Shown piece by piece: positions 45,188 through 54,418 of a stretch of 64,000 bases of DNA (positions are counted from its first letter, which is position 1; every line of letters starts with the position of its first letter). The stretch is from positions 41,630 through 105,629 of the forward strand of contig NZ_JOAI01000028.1 of NCBI RefSeq assembly GCF_000717715.1. The letters are read 5' to 3'. This stretch comes from Streptomyces sp. NRRL B-24484. Lineage in GTDB: Bacteria > Actinomycetota > Actinomycetes > Streptomycetales > Streptomycetaceae. Position numbers and translations under genes: made by a program. Below the pieces are notes generated by a model, which saw nothing but the letters and a program-made list of their open reading frames with translations, was not told the DNA's origin and ran no database searches.

Positions 45188-47266
45188 GTGCAGCCGAACG
45201 ACCGCGACCGCACCGACGCCGCTCTGCTGGAGGCACTCTTCACCCGTGCCCCGGCCGGCCTGTTCGTGCTCGACCCGAATCTGCGGGTGGTGCGCTTCAA
45301 CAGCGCCGCGCGCGGTATGCGCGGCATGCCGCCGGACGCGGTGGTCGGCCGGACGGTGGAGGAGTTCGCCCCGGGATTCCCGCACGAGAAGCTGACCGAG
45401 GTCGCCCGGTCCGTCCTGGCGACCGGCAACTCGGTCCGGGGCTTCCGGGTCTCCGGCACGCTCCCGCACGCCTCGGGCCGACGGATGGTCGTCTCGCTGT
45501 CGGTCTTCCGGCTCAGCGCCCCCGGCGGCCGGGTCCTCGGACTCGCCGTGATGGTCGAGGACGTCACCGAGCAGCAGGCCACCGCCGACCGGCTGTCGAT
45601 CCTGCACGACGCGCAGCGGCTGATCGGCTCCACCCTGGACGCCTCCGCGACCGTCGGCGAGCTCGCCGAGGTGGTGATCGGGCGCTTCGCCGACATCGTG
45701 ATCGTCGACCTGCTGGACGACGTGCTGCGCGGCCAGCGGCTGCAGCCCGGCCCGGTCGCCGCCGACGCGCCGCTGCGCCGGGTGGTGCTGCGCTCCGTCG
45801 AGGACTTCCGGAGCGCGACGCCGAAGGGCGAGCTGACCTCGCTGCAGTTCCCGACCGTGCTCACCCAGAGCCTGCACGACCACCACCCCCGGCTGATCGC
45901 CCGGCTCACCCCGGACGAGCCGCTGCTCGCGGCCGACCCGCTGCGCGCCCAGCGGCTCGCCGAGGCCGGCGCCCGCTCGCTGATCGTCGCGCCGCTCACC
46001 GTGCACGGCACCGCCCTGGGTCTCGCCGCCTTCATCCGGACGACCACCGAGACGCCGTTCGACGAGGACGACCTCGAACTGGCGGGGGAGCTGGCCGACC
46101 GGACGACGCTCAGCGTCCACCGGGCCTGGCAGTACCTGCACGAGCGGACCATCGCGACCGCGCTGCAGCGCAGGCTGCTGCCCGTCCGCCCGCCCGACCT
46201 GCCCGCCGTCGACACTGCCTACCTGCACCTGTCCGGCGACGCCGGGGCCGACTGGTTCGACGTCGTCCCGCTCTCCGGCGGCCGGGTCGCCCTGGTCTGC
46301 GGCACCGTCGTGGGACGCGGCGTCGAGGCGGCCGCCACCATGGGCCAGCTGCGCACCGTCGTGCAGACCCTGGCCCGGCAGGACCTCCCGGCCGACGAAC
46401 TGCTCGGCGTCCTCGACGAGACCGTGCGGCGGCTGGCCGAGGAGACCGTCCCGGAGCCGGGCGAGCCGCCCGTCGCCGCCAGCTGCCTCTACCTGGTCTA
46501 CGACCCGGTGACCGGCCGGTGCAGCGCGGCCGCCGCCGGGCACCCGCCGCTGGTGCCGATCGCCCGCGACGGCGGCCTGCTCGACTTCGAGGTGCCCGTC
46601 GGCCCGGCGCTCGGCCGCGGCGGCGGCGAGGGCTACGAGGCGGTCTCCGTCGAACTGCCCGAGGGCAGCCTGCTCGCCCTGCACACCCGCGGCCTCACCG
46701 CCGGCCCCGACGCCGCGGACCGGTCCGCCCGGGACCGGCTGCGCCGGCTGCTGGCCCACCCCGACCGCAGCCTGCGCGAGCTGTGCGACGACGTCGCGTA
46801 CGCCGCCGTCCCGCACCGGCTCGACGAGGACGCGCTGCTGCTGCTCGCCCGGACGAAGCTGTTCGGCAGCGACCGGGTCGCCCTGTGGACGCTGCCCGCC
46901 GACCCGGCCGTGGTCTCCACCGCGCGCACCCTCGTCGCCCAGCAGCTCGCCGCATGGGGGCTGGAGTCGATCGCCGCCGACACCGAACTGATCGTCAGCG
47001 AGCTGGTCACCAATGCGATCCGCTACGGCCGCGGGCCGGTGCGGCTGCGGCTGATCCGCGACCGCGGCCTGCTCTGCGAGGTCTCCGACAGCAACTCCGC
47101 CGCCCCGCACATGCGGCTCGCCCGCAGCGGGGACGAGGGCGGCCGCGGCCTGTTCCTGGTGATGCACCTGAGCCGCCGCTGGGGCACCCGGTACGGCGGA
47201 CGCGGCAAGACCGTCTGGTCCGAGCAGCCCGTCCCCGACCCGGTGCGGGCCGCAACCATCGCATGA
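45188..47266 (+). CDS. PAS-GAF-SpoIIE-ATPase protein with apparently inactive phosphatase domain
   Basis: 692 residues, GTG after GGAGAGGGGTG. A PAS domain (about 12-130), a GAF-type domain (about 140-310), a SpoIIE-like domain (about 325-540) and a RsbW-type HATPase_c domain (about 555-680; ELVTNAIRYGRG, DEGGRGLFLV). In the SpoIIE-like part the metal site is damaged: the usual GDVxGHG reads GTVVGRG (Thr373, Arg377), and LYTDG reads LHTRG (Arg501). The DWFD motif remains. It is probably a pseudo-phosphatase, acting through binding or through its ATPase domain. Confidence 0.88.
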   Translation: MQPNDRDRTDAALLEALFTRAPAGLFVLDPNLRVVRFNSAARGMRGMPPDAVVGRTVEEFAPGFPHEKLTEVARSVLATGNSVRGFRVSGTLPHASGRRMVVSLSVFRLSAPGGRVLGLAVMVEDVTEQQATADRLSILHDAQRLIGSTLDASATVGELAEVVIGRFADIVIVDLLDDVLRGQRLQPGPVAADAPLRRVVLRSVEDFRSATPKGELTSLQFPTVLTQSLHDHHPRLIARLTPDEPLLAADPLRAQRLAEAGARSLIVAPLTVHGTALGLAAFIRTTTETPFDEDDLELAGELADRTTLSVHRAWQYLHERTIATALQRRLLPVRPPDLPAVDTAYLHLSGDAGADWFDVVPLSGGRVALVCGTVVGRGVEAAATMGQLRTVVQTLARQDLPADELLGVLDETVRRLAEETVPEPGEPPVAASCLYLVYDPVTGRCSAAAAGHPPLVPIARDGGLLDFEVPVGPALGRGGGEGYEAVSVELPEGSLLALHTRGLTAGPDAADRSARDRLRRLLAHPDRSLRELCDDVAYAAVPHRLDEDALLLLARTKLFGSDRVALWTLPADPAVVSTARTLVAQQLAAWGLESIAADTELIVSELVTNAIRYGRGPVRLRLIRDRGLLCEVSDSNSAAPHMRLARSGDEGGRGLFLVMHLSRRWGTRYGGRGKTVWSEQPVPDPVRAATIA

Positions 47267-47389
47267 TCGACTCGTTGGATGATCTGCAGTCCACCCCGGC
47301 TGCCGCCCGGACCGCGGGGCCCGTCCGACCACTCCGCCGCGCGCGCGACGGGACCGTCAGACAAGCCCTAGCCACCGGAGCCCGCTCCC

Positions 47390-49348
47390 ATGGACCGCCC
47401 CACCCTGCGCCGCCCCGCGCCGCGGCCCGTCGCCGCGCCCCGCCCGCCCGAGCCGGACGCGACCGAGCCGGCCGCCGCAGAGCCTCCGGGGCCGCTCCCC
47501 GGCGGCCCGCCGCGCGGGGCCGCGGTGCTCAGCGACGCCGAGGAGGTCCTGGTCGTCAACTACCGCCGCCTCGCCCGGATCGCCTACCTGGTGCTGCCCG
47601 CCGGGGCCGACCGCCGCCGGCGCCTGCTGCGCGCCCACGCCGTCACCCAGCGCGCCCTCGCCGGACCGCCCTGGCACCCCGCCGCCCGCCGCGGCCCGGC
47701 CGAGGAGCTCTACGAGGAGCTGCGCGACCGCGTGGTGCGGCGCGCCCTCGCCGCCGCCCACCGGCCCGGCGACCGGGCCGTCCGGCTGCTGCCGCAGGTC
47801 TGGGGCCTGCGGCTGACCACGGTGGACGGCGGCCCCGAGGCCGTCGCACTGGACCGCGCCCTCGCCGCGCTGAGCCCCGCCGGACGCGCCGCCTACGCGC
47901 TGCGCGCCGTGGACGGCCTGCCGCCCGCCGAAGTCCGCGCCCTCCTCCTCCGGGCCGGCGAGACCCGCCCCGACCGGGCCCGCCGCGAGGCCGTCGCCGT
48001 CCCCGCCGAACTCGCCGGGCACGGGGACGGCGAGCGCTTCGACCCGTGCACCGTCCGCGTCCAGCCCGGCGACCTGATCCGCCGCCGGCGGGCCGCCCGG
48101 GTCGCCGCCGCCGCGCTGCTGCTCCTGCCCCTCGCCGCGGGCGTCCAGCTCGTCCGGCACGAGTCCCGCGCACCCGCGCTCCGGCTGCCGGGCAGCCCCG
48201 ACCGGGTCGCCGCCGCGCCCCGCCCCGACGCGCTCGTACGGGCCGACCCCGGGCTGTGGCGCCGCACCGCCCGGCTCGACCACTCCGCCTGGCCCGCCCG
48301 CGGCGACCGCACCGGCGACCGGGCCCTGCTCGGCCGCGCCCTCGCCGCCTGGGACGGCGCCGCCCCCGCCGGCCTCGAACCCGGCACCGCCGGCGGACCG
48401 CCCGCCGCACCGCCGCACCTGCTCTACGCCGGCACCGTCGACGGCGACGAGGTCGTCCTGCTCTCCGACGGCGGCCGGATCGCCCGCTGGACGGACGGCC
48501 GCGGCCTGCAGCTCGCCCGGGCCGACGACTCCGACGTCACCACCGCCGCCGCCCTGGTGCTGCACCGCACCGGCGACGCCGTCCGCTACCTGCTCGCCCC
48601 CTGGGTCGCCGAGGCCTCGCTCCGCAGCCTCCGCGCCCCGGACACGCCCGCCCGCCCGCTCGGCCGCCGCGACGGCGTCACCGACCCGGTGCCCGCACCC
48701 CCGGCCGGCAGCTGCCCCGACCTCACCGCCCTGCAACTGCGCTCCTCCCGGGACGTCGCCGAGGACCACGCCTTCCTGCTCGCCGACCTCGGCGGCCTCG
48801 CCCCCGCCCACCTCACCTACACCCCGCCGCCCGCCACCGGCGCCGCCCGCGCACCCCGCGCACCCCGCGAGGCCACCGGGACGGAGGCACTGACCACCTG
48901 GGCGCGCACCGTCTGCGCCCTCCCCGAGCGTGCCGCCGGCGTCAAGGCGCTGAACGCCTGGGCCTTCGCCGTCCAGCCGCTGCCCCAGCTGGCCGGCACC
49001 GCCACCTGGGTCTGCCTGCGCACCGACCGCTGGAACGGCACCGGCTCCGCCGCCACCGAACTGCTGCTGCCCGGCACCGACGCCGCCAGGACGGGCTACG
49101 CCGAGGGCCGCGGCTGCAGCCGCTTCGACCAGGACGCCGTGGCCTGGAGCAGGTGGCACGCCCCCGACGGGCAGGACCTGCTGCTCGTCGCCGCCAGCCG
49201 CCGCGTCGTCAGCCTCACCGTGCACGAGCCGGGCGCCGCCGACCGCTCCGTCCGCGACCGCACCCTGGTGGTCGACCGGCCCGGCCCGGACCGGCCCACC
49301 GTGGAGGGCGCCCGCGCCGACGGCACACCCGTCCGCCCGCTGCCCTGA
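47390..49348 (+). CDS. Membrane-anchored protein with a sigma-region-4-like segment
   Basis: 652 residues. After a Pro/Ala-rich start, residues 48-200 are helical, and LSPAGRAAYALRAVDGLPPAEVRALL (about 160-186, read in parts) resembles ECF sigma region 4. One membrane helix follows (about 236-258). The large outer part (about 260-652) is beta-rich with scattered cysteines and tryptophans and repeated short G(R/T)-strand patterns, perhaps a propeller. I know no function; an anti-sigma or membrane-held sigma-like regulator is a guess. It stands alone, 123 bases after the pseudo-phosphatase gene. Confidence 0.7.
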   Translation: MDRPTLRRPAPRPVAAPRPPEPDATEPAAAEPPGPLPGGPPRGAAVLSDAEEVLVVNYRRLARIAYLVLPAGADRRRRLLRAHAVTQRALAGPPWHPAARRGPAEELYEELRDRVVRRALAAAHRPGDRAVRLLPQVWGLRLTTVDGGPEAVALDRALAALSPAGRAAYALRAVDGLPPAEVRALLLRAGETRPDRARREAVAVPAELAGHGDGERFDPCTVRVQPGDLIRRRRAARVAAAALLLLPLAAGVQLVRHESRAPALRLPGSPDRVAAAPRPDALVRADPGLWRRTARLDHSAWPARGDRTGDRALLGRALAAWDGAAPAGLEPGTAGGPPAAPPHLLYAGTVDGDEVVLLSDGGRIARWTDGRGLQLARADDSDVTTAAALVLHRTGDAVRYLLAPWVAEASLRSLRAPDTPARPLGRRDGVTDPVPAPPAGSCPDLTALQLRSSRDVAEDHAFLLADLGGLAPAHLTYTPPPATGAARAPRAPREATGTEALTTWARTVCALPERAAGVKALNAWAFAVQPLPQLAGTATWVCLRTDRWNGTGSAATELLLPGTDAARTGYAEGRGCSRFDQDAVAWSRWHAPDGQDLLLVAASRRVVSLTVHEPGAADRSVRDRTLVVDRPGPDRPTVEGARADGTPVRPLP

Positions 49349-49470
49349 CGGCCCGCGGGCTCCGCCGCCGCTCACCCGCCCGGCCGCCCCGGCGGGCCGC
49401 GAACGCCCGCGCCGCATACGGTCGTCGGGATCCCTGCGGACACGGCCGGACACGACGACGGGAGGCCCGG

Positions 49471-50556
49471 GTGGCCACGACCAGCCTGCCGGAGGCGGCA
49501 CCGCCGGCGCCGCCGCCCGAGCCGGCGGCACCGGGACGGGTCGCCCTGCGGGCCTCCCTCGCCGCGAGCGGTGCCTGCGTCCTGCTGATCCTCGCGATCG
49601 TGCTCGGCAGCCGCGGACTGCGCGACTTCGACTCCGCGTTGGTGCCCTACGCCGTCGCCACCGTCTTCCTGACCTTCGGCGTCGTCCACCGCTACACCGT
49701 CTGGATCTCCGCCCCCGCGGCCGCCCGCCTGTTCCGCCAGGGATGGCGCGCCGCCCTGTCCTGGCACAACCTGCGCCGGCTGCCCACCGCCCTGCCCCGG
49801 CTCGCCGTGACCTACCTCGGCGTCCAGAAGTTCCTCGGCGCCCGCTCGCACGCCCGCTGGGCCGCCCACCAACTCCTGTTCTGGGGCTGCCTGCTGGCCG
49901 CCGCCATCACCTTCCCGCTGACCTGGGGCTGGTTCACCTTCACCGCCGTCGGCCCGGACGGCCCCGGCTACCGGATGCGGCTGTGGGGCATCGAGGTCTT
50001 CGGCTTCACCTACGACAGCGCCCTCGGCTGGGCGCTCTACCACGGACTCGACCTGGCCGCCGTGATGGTGATCGGCGGCAGCGGCTACTTCCTGTGGCGC
50101 CGGATGCGCGACCGGCAGGCCGTCACCGGGCAGCGCTTCGGCTACGACCTCGTCCCGCTGCTCGCCCTGATCACCGTCTCCGTCACCGGACTGCTGCTCA
50201 CCTTCTCCGAGATCGCCCTCCAGGGCGGCGGCTACCAGTTCCTGTCCGTGCTGCACATGGCGTCCGTCGTGCTCACCCTTGTCTACCTGCCGTTCGGCAA
50301 GTTCTTCCACATCGTGCAGCGCCCGGCCGCCGTCGGCATGCAGCTGTTCAAACTGGTCTCCCGCACCGACGGCGAGATCCTGCACTGCCGCAACTGCGGC
50401 CGGCCGATCGACACCGCCGCGTACATCGCCAACCTCCGCGGCACCATGCGCGACCTCCACCTCGACTTCGACAGCTGGGCGGAGACCTGCCCCCGCTGCA
50501 AACGGGTGCTGCGCGGCGGCGCCTACCTCTCCCAGGTGAAACGGGGCTTCCGGTGA
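49471..50556 (+). CDS. Membrane subunit of a molybdoenzyme redox complex
   Basis: 361 residues from GTG with GGAGGCCCGG. Six or so membrane helices contain several histidines (VVHRYTVW, HQLLFWG, ALYHGLD, VLHMASVV, FFHIV) placed as in b-type haem-binding quinol oxidases of the NarI/HdrE type. The cytoplasmic C-terminus carries two cysteine pairs (CRNCGRPID and CPRCKRVL), a rubredoxin- or zinc-ribbon-like knuckle. It probably passes electrons between the quinone pool and the partners encoded downstream. Automatic pipelines sometimes call such proteins MFS transporters, which the pattern does not support. It is coupled by GTGA to the next gene. Confidence 0.75.
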   Translation: MATTSLPEAAPPAPPPEPAAPGRVALRASLAASGACVLLILAIVLGSRGLRDFDSALVPYAVATVFLTFGVVHRYTVWISAPAAARLFRQGWRAALSWHNLRRLPTALPRLAVTYLGVQKFLGARSHARWAAHQLLFWGCLLAAAITFPLTWGWFTFTAVGPDGPGYRMRLWGIEVFGFTYDSALGWALYHGLDLAAVMVIGGSGYFLWRRMRDRQAVTGQRFGYDLVPLLALITVSVTGLLLTFSEIALQGGGYQFLSVLHMASVVLTLVYLPFGKFFHIVQRPAAVGMQLFKLVSRTDGEILHCRNCGRPIDTAAYIANLRGTMRDLHLDFDSWAETCPRCKRVLRGGAYLSQVKRGFR

Positions 50557-52850
50557 CCGACTCCGCCCGCCGCATCGACCCCGTGATCGCACCCCCCGGC
50601 ACCCGCGGCTTCCGCGACGCGGGCGGCCTGCCCGCGGCCGGCTGGCGCGCCGACCTCGGCGACGAGACCCTGGTGCCCACCCACTGCTGCTTCTGCGGCG
50701 TCCAGTGCGGCATGTACCTGCGCGTCGCCGGCGGCAAGGTCTTCGGCGTCGAACCCCGCAACCACGACATCAACCGGATGCGGCTCTGCCCCAAGGGAAT
50801 CAACGCCTACCAGCAGGTCAACCACCCCGACCGGCTCACCGCCCCGCTGCTGCGCCGCTCCCGCGACGAGCCCTTCCGCGAGGTCGGCTGGGACGAGGCC
50901 CTCGACCACGTTGCCGAACGGATCCGCGCGATCCAGGCCGAGCACGGCCGGGACGCCTTCGGCATGCTCGGCGGCGCCAGCCTCTTCTCCGAGAAGACCT
51001 ACCTGGTCGGCAAGTTCGCCCGGATCGCGCTGCGCACCCGGCACGTCGACTACAACGGCCGGCTCTGCATGGTCAGCGCCGCCGGCGCCAACAAACTGGC
51101 CTTCGGCATCGACCGCGCCGCCAACCCCTTCGCCGACATCCTGCAGACCGACTGCCTGCTGATCGCCGGGGCCAACGTCGGCGAGTGCTTCCCGGTGATG
51201 ACCCAGTACGTGTGGGGCGCCCGGGACCGCGGCGCCGTCCTGATCGTCGTCGACCCGCGGCAGACCGCGATCGCCCGCACCGCCGACGTGCACGTGGCGC
51301 TGCGCTCCGGCACCGACTCCGCCTTCTTCAACGCGGTGCTGAACACCGTCGTCCGCGAGGGCCTCACCGACGAGGCCTTCCTCGCCGGGCACACCACCGG
51401 CTGGGACGAGGTCCGGGCGGCCGTCGCCGCGTACACCCCCGAGCGGGCCGCGGAGATCTGCGGCGTCCCCGCCGAACAGGTCGTCCAGGTGGCACGGCTG
51501 TTCGGCAGCGCGCCGCGGGCCATGGCCTGGCACGCCCGCGGCATCGAGCACCACACCCAGGGCGTCGAGAACTGCCTCTCCGTCATCAACCTCTGCACCG
51601 CCACCGGCAACCTGGGCCGCCCGGGCTGCGGCTACGGCACCATCACCGGCCAGGGCAACGGCCAGGGCGGCCGCGAGCACGGGCAGAAGGCCGACCTGCT
51701 GCCCGGCGGACGCTCCATCCTCGACCCGGAGCACCGCCGGCAGATCAGCGCGATCTGGGGCATCGACGAGACCGAACTGCCCCCTGCCGGAACCTCGATG
51801 ATGGAGATGGTGCACCAGATGCGGCGCCGCGAGATCCGCGGCCTGCTCGGCGTCTGCAACAACCCCTTCGTCTCGCTGCCGAACCACTCCGTGGTGAAGG
51901 AGGGGTACGGCACCCTCGACTTCCACGTCCAGCTCGACTTCTTCCTCTCCGAGACCGCCGCCGACGCGCACGTGGTGCTGCCGGTCACCACCTGGGCCGA
52001 GGACGAGGGCGTGATGGCCAACGCCGAGGCCAGGGTGGTCAAGCACAACAAGGCCCAGGACCCGCCGCCCGGCGTGCTCACCGACACCCGGGTGCTCTGC
52101 GAACTCGCCGAACGCCTCGGCGCCGGCGACAAGTTCCGCTTCGCCGGCTCCCGCGAGGTCTTCGACGAACTGCGCCGTGCCTCGGCCGGCACCGTCGTCG
52201 ACTACCACGGCATCACCTACGAGCGACTGGAGGAGACCGGCGGCATCGCCTGGCCCTGCCCCTCCGTCGACCACCCCGGCACCCCGCGGCTGTTCGAGGA
52301 CGGCCGCACCTACCACCCGGACGGGAAGGTCCACCTGCAGGTCGTCGAGTGGCACCCGCCCGCCGACCCGTACGACGACGAGTACCCGATGACGCTGACC
52401 ACCGGACGCACCGTCGCGCACTACCTCTCCGGCAACCAGACCCGGCGGCTCGGCGGACTCGTCGAGCAGACCCCGCGGCCCTGGGTCGAGGTGCACCCCT
52501 CGCACGGCTTCCGCACCGGCGACGCCGTCCGCGTCGTCACCCGCCGCGGCGCGACCGTGCTGCCCGCCCTGGTCACCGAGGCGATCCGGGCCGACCACGT
52601 CTTCGTGCCCTACCACTGGCCGTACCCCGTCGCCGCCAACCAGCTGACGATCGACGCCCTCGACCCGCGTTCCAAGATCCCCGAGTACAAGGTGTGCGCG
52701 GTGCGGATCGAACGGGCCGAGGCCCTCGACGAGGTGCCCGCACCGCCCGTCGCGCCCGGGCGCACCGCCTACCCCGAGGCCCAGGCCTCGCGCACCGACC
52801 CGCTGCCGCCGACCGCCCCGCAGGGACGCGGCACCGCCGAGAGGGGATGA
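50553..52850 (+). CDS. Molybdopterin oxidoreductase, NasA/Nap/formate-dehydrogenase family
   Basis: 765 residues. An N-terminal [4Fe-4S] motif C45-x2-C48-x3-C52-x26-C79, then the bis-MGD domains. The probable molybdenum ligand is Cys172 in YNGRLCMVSA, the form found in assimilatory and periplasmic nitrate reductases and some formate dehydrogenases. Later signatures are MTQYVWGARDRGA, HTQGVENC, TGNLGRPGCG and the C-terminal LTTGRTVAHYLSGNQTRR. No Tat signal is seen, so it is cytoplasmic. Nitrate is possible but unproven. No nitrite reductase or nitrate transporter is nearby. It is flanked by membrane and ferredoxin subunits. Confidence 0.88.
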   Translation: MTDSARRIDPVIAPPGTRGFRDAGGLPAAGWRADLGDETLVPTHCCFCGVQCGMYLRVAGGKVFGVEPRNHDINRMRLCPKGINAYQQVNHPDRLTAPLLRRSRDEPFREVGWDEALDHVAERIRAIQAEHGRDAFGMLGGASLFSEKTYLVGKFARIALRTRHVDYNGRLCMVSAAGANKLAFGIDRAANPFADILQTDCLLIAGANVGECFPVMTQYVWGARDRGAVLIVVDPRQTAIARTADVHVALRSGTDSAFFNAVLNTVVREGLTDEAFLAGHTTGWDEVRAAVAAYTPERAAEICGVPAEQVVQVARLFGSAPRAMAWHARGIEHHTQGVENCLSVINLCTATGNLGRPGCGYGTITGQGNGQGGREHGQKADLLPGGRSILDPEHRRQISAIWGIDETELPPAGTSMMEMVHQMRRREIRGLLGVCNNPFVSLPNHSVVKEGYGTLDFHVQLDFFLSETAADAHVVLPVTTWAEDEGVMANAEARVVKHNKAQDPPPGVLTDTRVLCELAERLGAGDKFRFAGSREVFDELRRASAGTVVDYHGITYERLEETGGIAWPCPSVDHPGTPRLFEDGRTYHPDGKVHLQVVEWHPPADPYDDEYPMTLTTGRTVAHYLSGNQTRRLGGLVEQTPRPWVEVHPSHGFRTGDAVRVVTRRGATVLPALVTEAIRADHVFVPYHWPYPVAANQLTIDALDPRSKIPEYKVCAVRIERAEALDEVPAPPVAPGRTAYPEAQASRTDPLPPTAPQGRGTAERG

Positions 52851-52854
52851 CCGG

Positions 52855-53472
52855 ATGCTCGGCAGGACCGTCTTCATCGACCCCGGACGCTGCATAGGCT
52901 GCCAGGCCTGCGTCTCCGCCTGCCGCGAGTGCGACTCGCACCGCGGCAAGTCGATGATCCACCTCGACTATCCCGACGAGGGCCACTCGGTGGCCTCGCT
53001 GCCCACCCTCTGCATGCACTGCGAGGACCCGGTCGCGCCCTGCGCGCAGGTCTGCCCGGCCGACGCGATCCTGATCACCGCCGACGGCGTCGTCCAGGAG
53101 GCCGACCCCACCCGCTGCATCGGCTGCGCCAACTGCGTCAACGCCTGCCCGTTCGGCGTCCCCAAGATCGACCTCGACGCCAAGCTGCAGATGAAGTGCA
53201 ACCTCTGCTACGACCGCACCTCCCGCGGCCTGGCCCCGATGTGCGCCACCGTCTGCCCGACCGGCGCCCTCTTCTACGGCACGGTCGAGGAGCTCCAGGC
53301 CGAGCGGCCCGGCGTCGAGGTCTCCACGCACTTCTCCTTCGGCACCGCCGAGGTGGCCACCGGCGTCGCCGTCGTCGTGCCGGCCGAGCGCCGCGCACCC
53401 GTCCCGGGCGGACTGCTGCCGCTCGTCGAGGTCAACGGGCGCCCCGCGCCCGGGAACGGAGCGGCGCGATGA
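52855..53472 (+). CDS. Ferredoxin-like electron-transfer subunit with four [4Fe-4S] motifs
   Basis: 205 residues, four bases after the molybdoenzyme gene. Four cysteine clusters of the DmsB/NrfC/HycB type: CIGCQACVSACREC, CMHCEDPVAPCAQVCP, CIGCANCVNACP and CNLCYDRTSRGLAPMCATVCP. They form an electron wire from the molybdenum subunit to the membrane. The last 40 residues are Pro/Ala-rich. Its stop overlaps the Rieske gene (ATGA). Confidence 0.93.
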   Translation: MLGRTVFIDPGRCIGCQACVSACRECDSHRGKSMIHLDYPDEGHSVASLPTLCMHCEDPVAPCAQVCPADAILITADGVVQEADPTRCIGCANCVNACPFGVPKIDLDAKLQMKCNLCYDRTSRGLAPMCATVCPTGALFYGTVEELQAERPGVEVSTHFSFGTAEVATGVAVVVPAERRAPVPGGLLPLVEVNGRPAPGNGAAR

Positions 53473-54065
53473 CCGACCCGACGGACACCGAGGGCGCATC
53501 GCTCGAACACGCGTCCCTGGTCGACCGGATCTCCGCCGACTCCCTCACCACCCGCCGCGACTACCTGCGGATCGTCGCCACCGTCTCCGGCGGCCTCGCC
53601 GTCGGCTCCACCGTCGTCGCCGCCGGCGTGCTGCCCCGGCACGGCGACGGCACCGCCACCCCGCTGCGGATCGCCGACCGGATGGGCCGCGGCCAGGCCG
53701 TCTCCTTCTCCTACCCCGGCGAGGACGACCGGGCGATTGCCGCCCGGCTCTCCGACGGCACCCTGGTCGGCTGGTCGACGATCTGCACCCACCTCGCCTG
53801 CGGTGTCGTCCGCCGCCCCGACCACGGCCGCGACGGCGACCTGTACTGCCCCTGCCACGAGGGCGAGTTCGACATCCGCACCGGCGAGGTGACGGCCGGA
53901 CCGCCGCCGCGGCCGCTGCCCAGGGTGCTGCTGGTCGAGGACGCCCGTGGCGCGGTCTGGGCCGTCGGCACCGCCCGCTCCGGCGAGGAGCCGCAGGCCG
54001 GTCTCTGCCGCGGGCTGCGCGAACAGGACCCGGACCTGGCCGACCGGATCGGCTGCGGCTCGTGA
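53469..54065 (+). CDS. Rieske [2Fe-2S] protein with twin-arginine signal anchor
   Basis: 198 residues. A twin-arginine segment TTRRDYLRIV (about residues 28-37) precedes a hydrophobic stretch, as in Rieske proteins exported by Tat and kept as a membrane anchor. The Rieske site is CTHLACG plus CPCHEG, giving two Cys and two His ligands. It would accept electrons at the outer face. Its presence in a molybdoenzyme operon, rather than with cytochrome bc1, is unusual. Coupled at both ends by ATGA/GTGA overlaps. Confidence 0.92.
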   Translation: MTDPTDTEGASLEHASLVDRISADSLTTRRDYLRIVATVSGGLAVGSTVVAAGVLPRHGDGTATPLRIADRMGRGQAVSFSYPGEDDRAIAARLSDGTLVGWSTICTHLACGVVRRPDHGRDGDLYCPCHEGEFDIRTGEVTAGPPPRPLPRVLLVEDARGAVWAVGTARSGEEPQAGLCRGLREQDPDLADRIGCGS

Positions 54066-54418
54066 CCGCCCCCGGGGAGTACCACGCCGGCAGCGAGCAG
54101 CCCGGCCTCAACCGGCCGCTGCACGAACGCTATCCACAGATCCGGGCGACCAGCGGCTACGCCGACCCGCGGGTGCACGCCCCCGGCCCCGGGCCCGGCG
54201 CGGGCGGCGAGCACGAGCCGGAGCGCTCCGCGATGCTCAGCGCCCGGGTCGCCCTGGCCTGCACCGTCGTGATCGGCCAGCTCTGGGCCCTGACGGTGGC
54301 CACCGACGCCTGGATGGAGGGCCGCACCGGTACCGCCTGGTGGTGCACCGGGTTCTCCGCGCTCTCCTTCCTGGTGGTGCTCGGCGTCTGGTGGTACGCG
54401 CCGCGCCAGGACCGGTAG
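54062..54418 (+). CDS. Small membrane protein ending the redox operon
   Basis: 118 residues from a GTG overlapping the Rieske stop. The first 55 residues are hydrophilic (Pro/Gly/Glu-rich); two membrane helices follow (about 60-80 and 93-112) with short loops. No metal ligands. It is probably an accessory or assembly subunit of the complex. I do not recognise a named family with certainty. Confidence 0.72.
   Translation: MTAPGEYHAGSEQPGLNRPLHERYPQIRATSGYADPRVHAPGPGPGAGGEHEPERSAMLSARVALACTVVIGQLWALTVATDAWMEGRTGTAWWCTGFSALSFLVVLGVWWYAPRQDR

Noticed and set aside
45046..46215. Minus-strand N-terminal extension of the PAS-GAF-SpoIIE phosphatase
   Set aside because: It would be antisense to the divergent pseudo-phosphatase gene and shows no domain; the PAS domain begins just after the GTG at 45045.
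43279..49470. A plus-strand open frame of over 2000 codons leading into the redox membrane subunit
   Set aside because: It crosses three well-supported genes on both strands and is rich in Arg/Pro/Ala shadow sequence. The GTG with GGAGG at 49471 is the real start.
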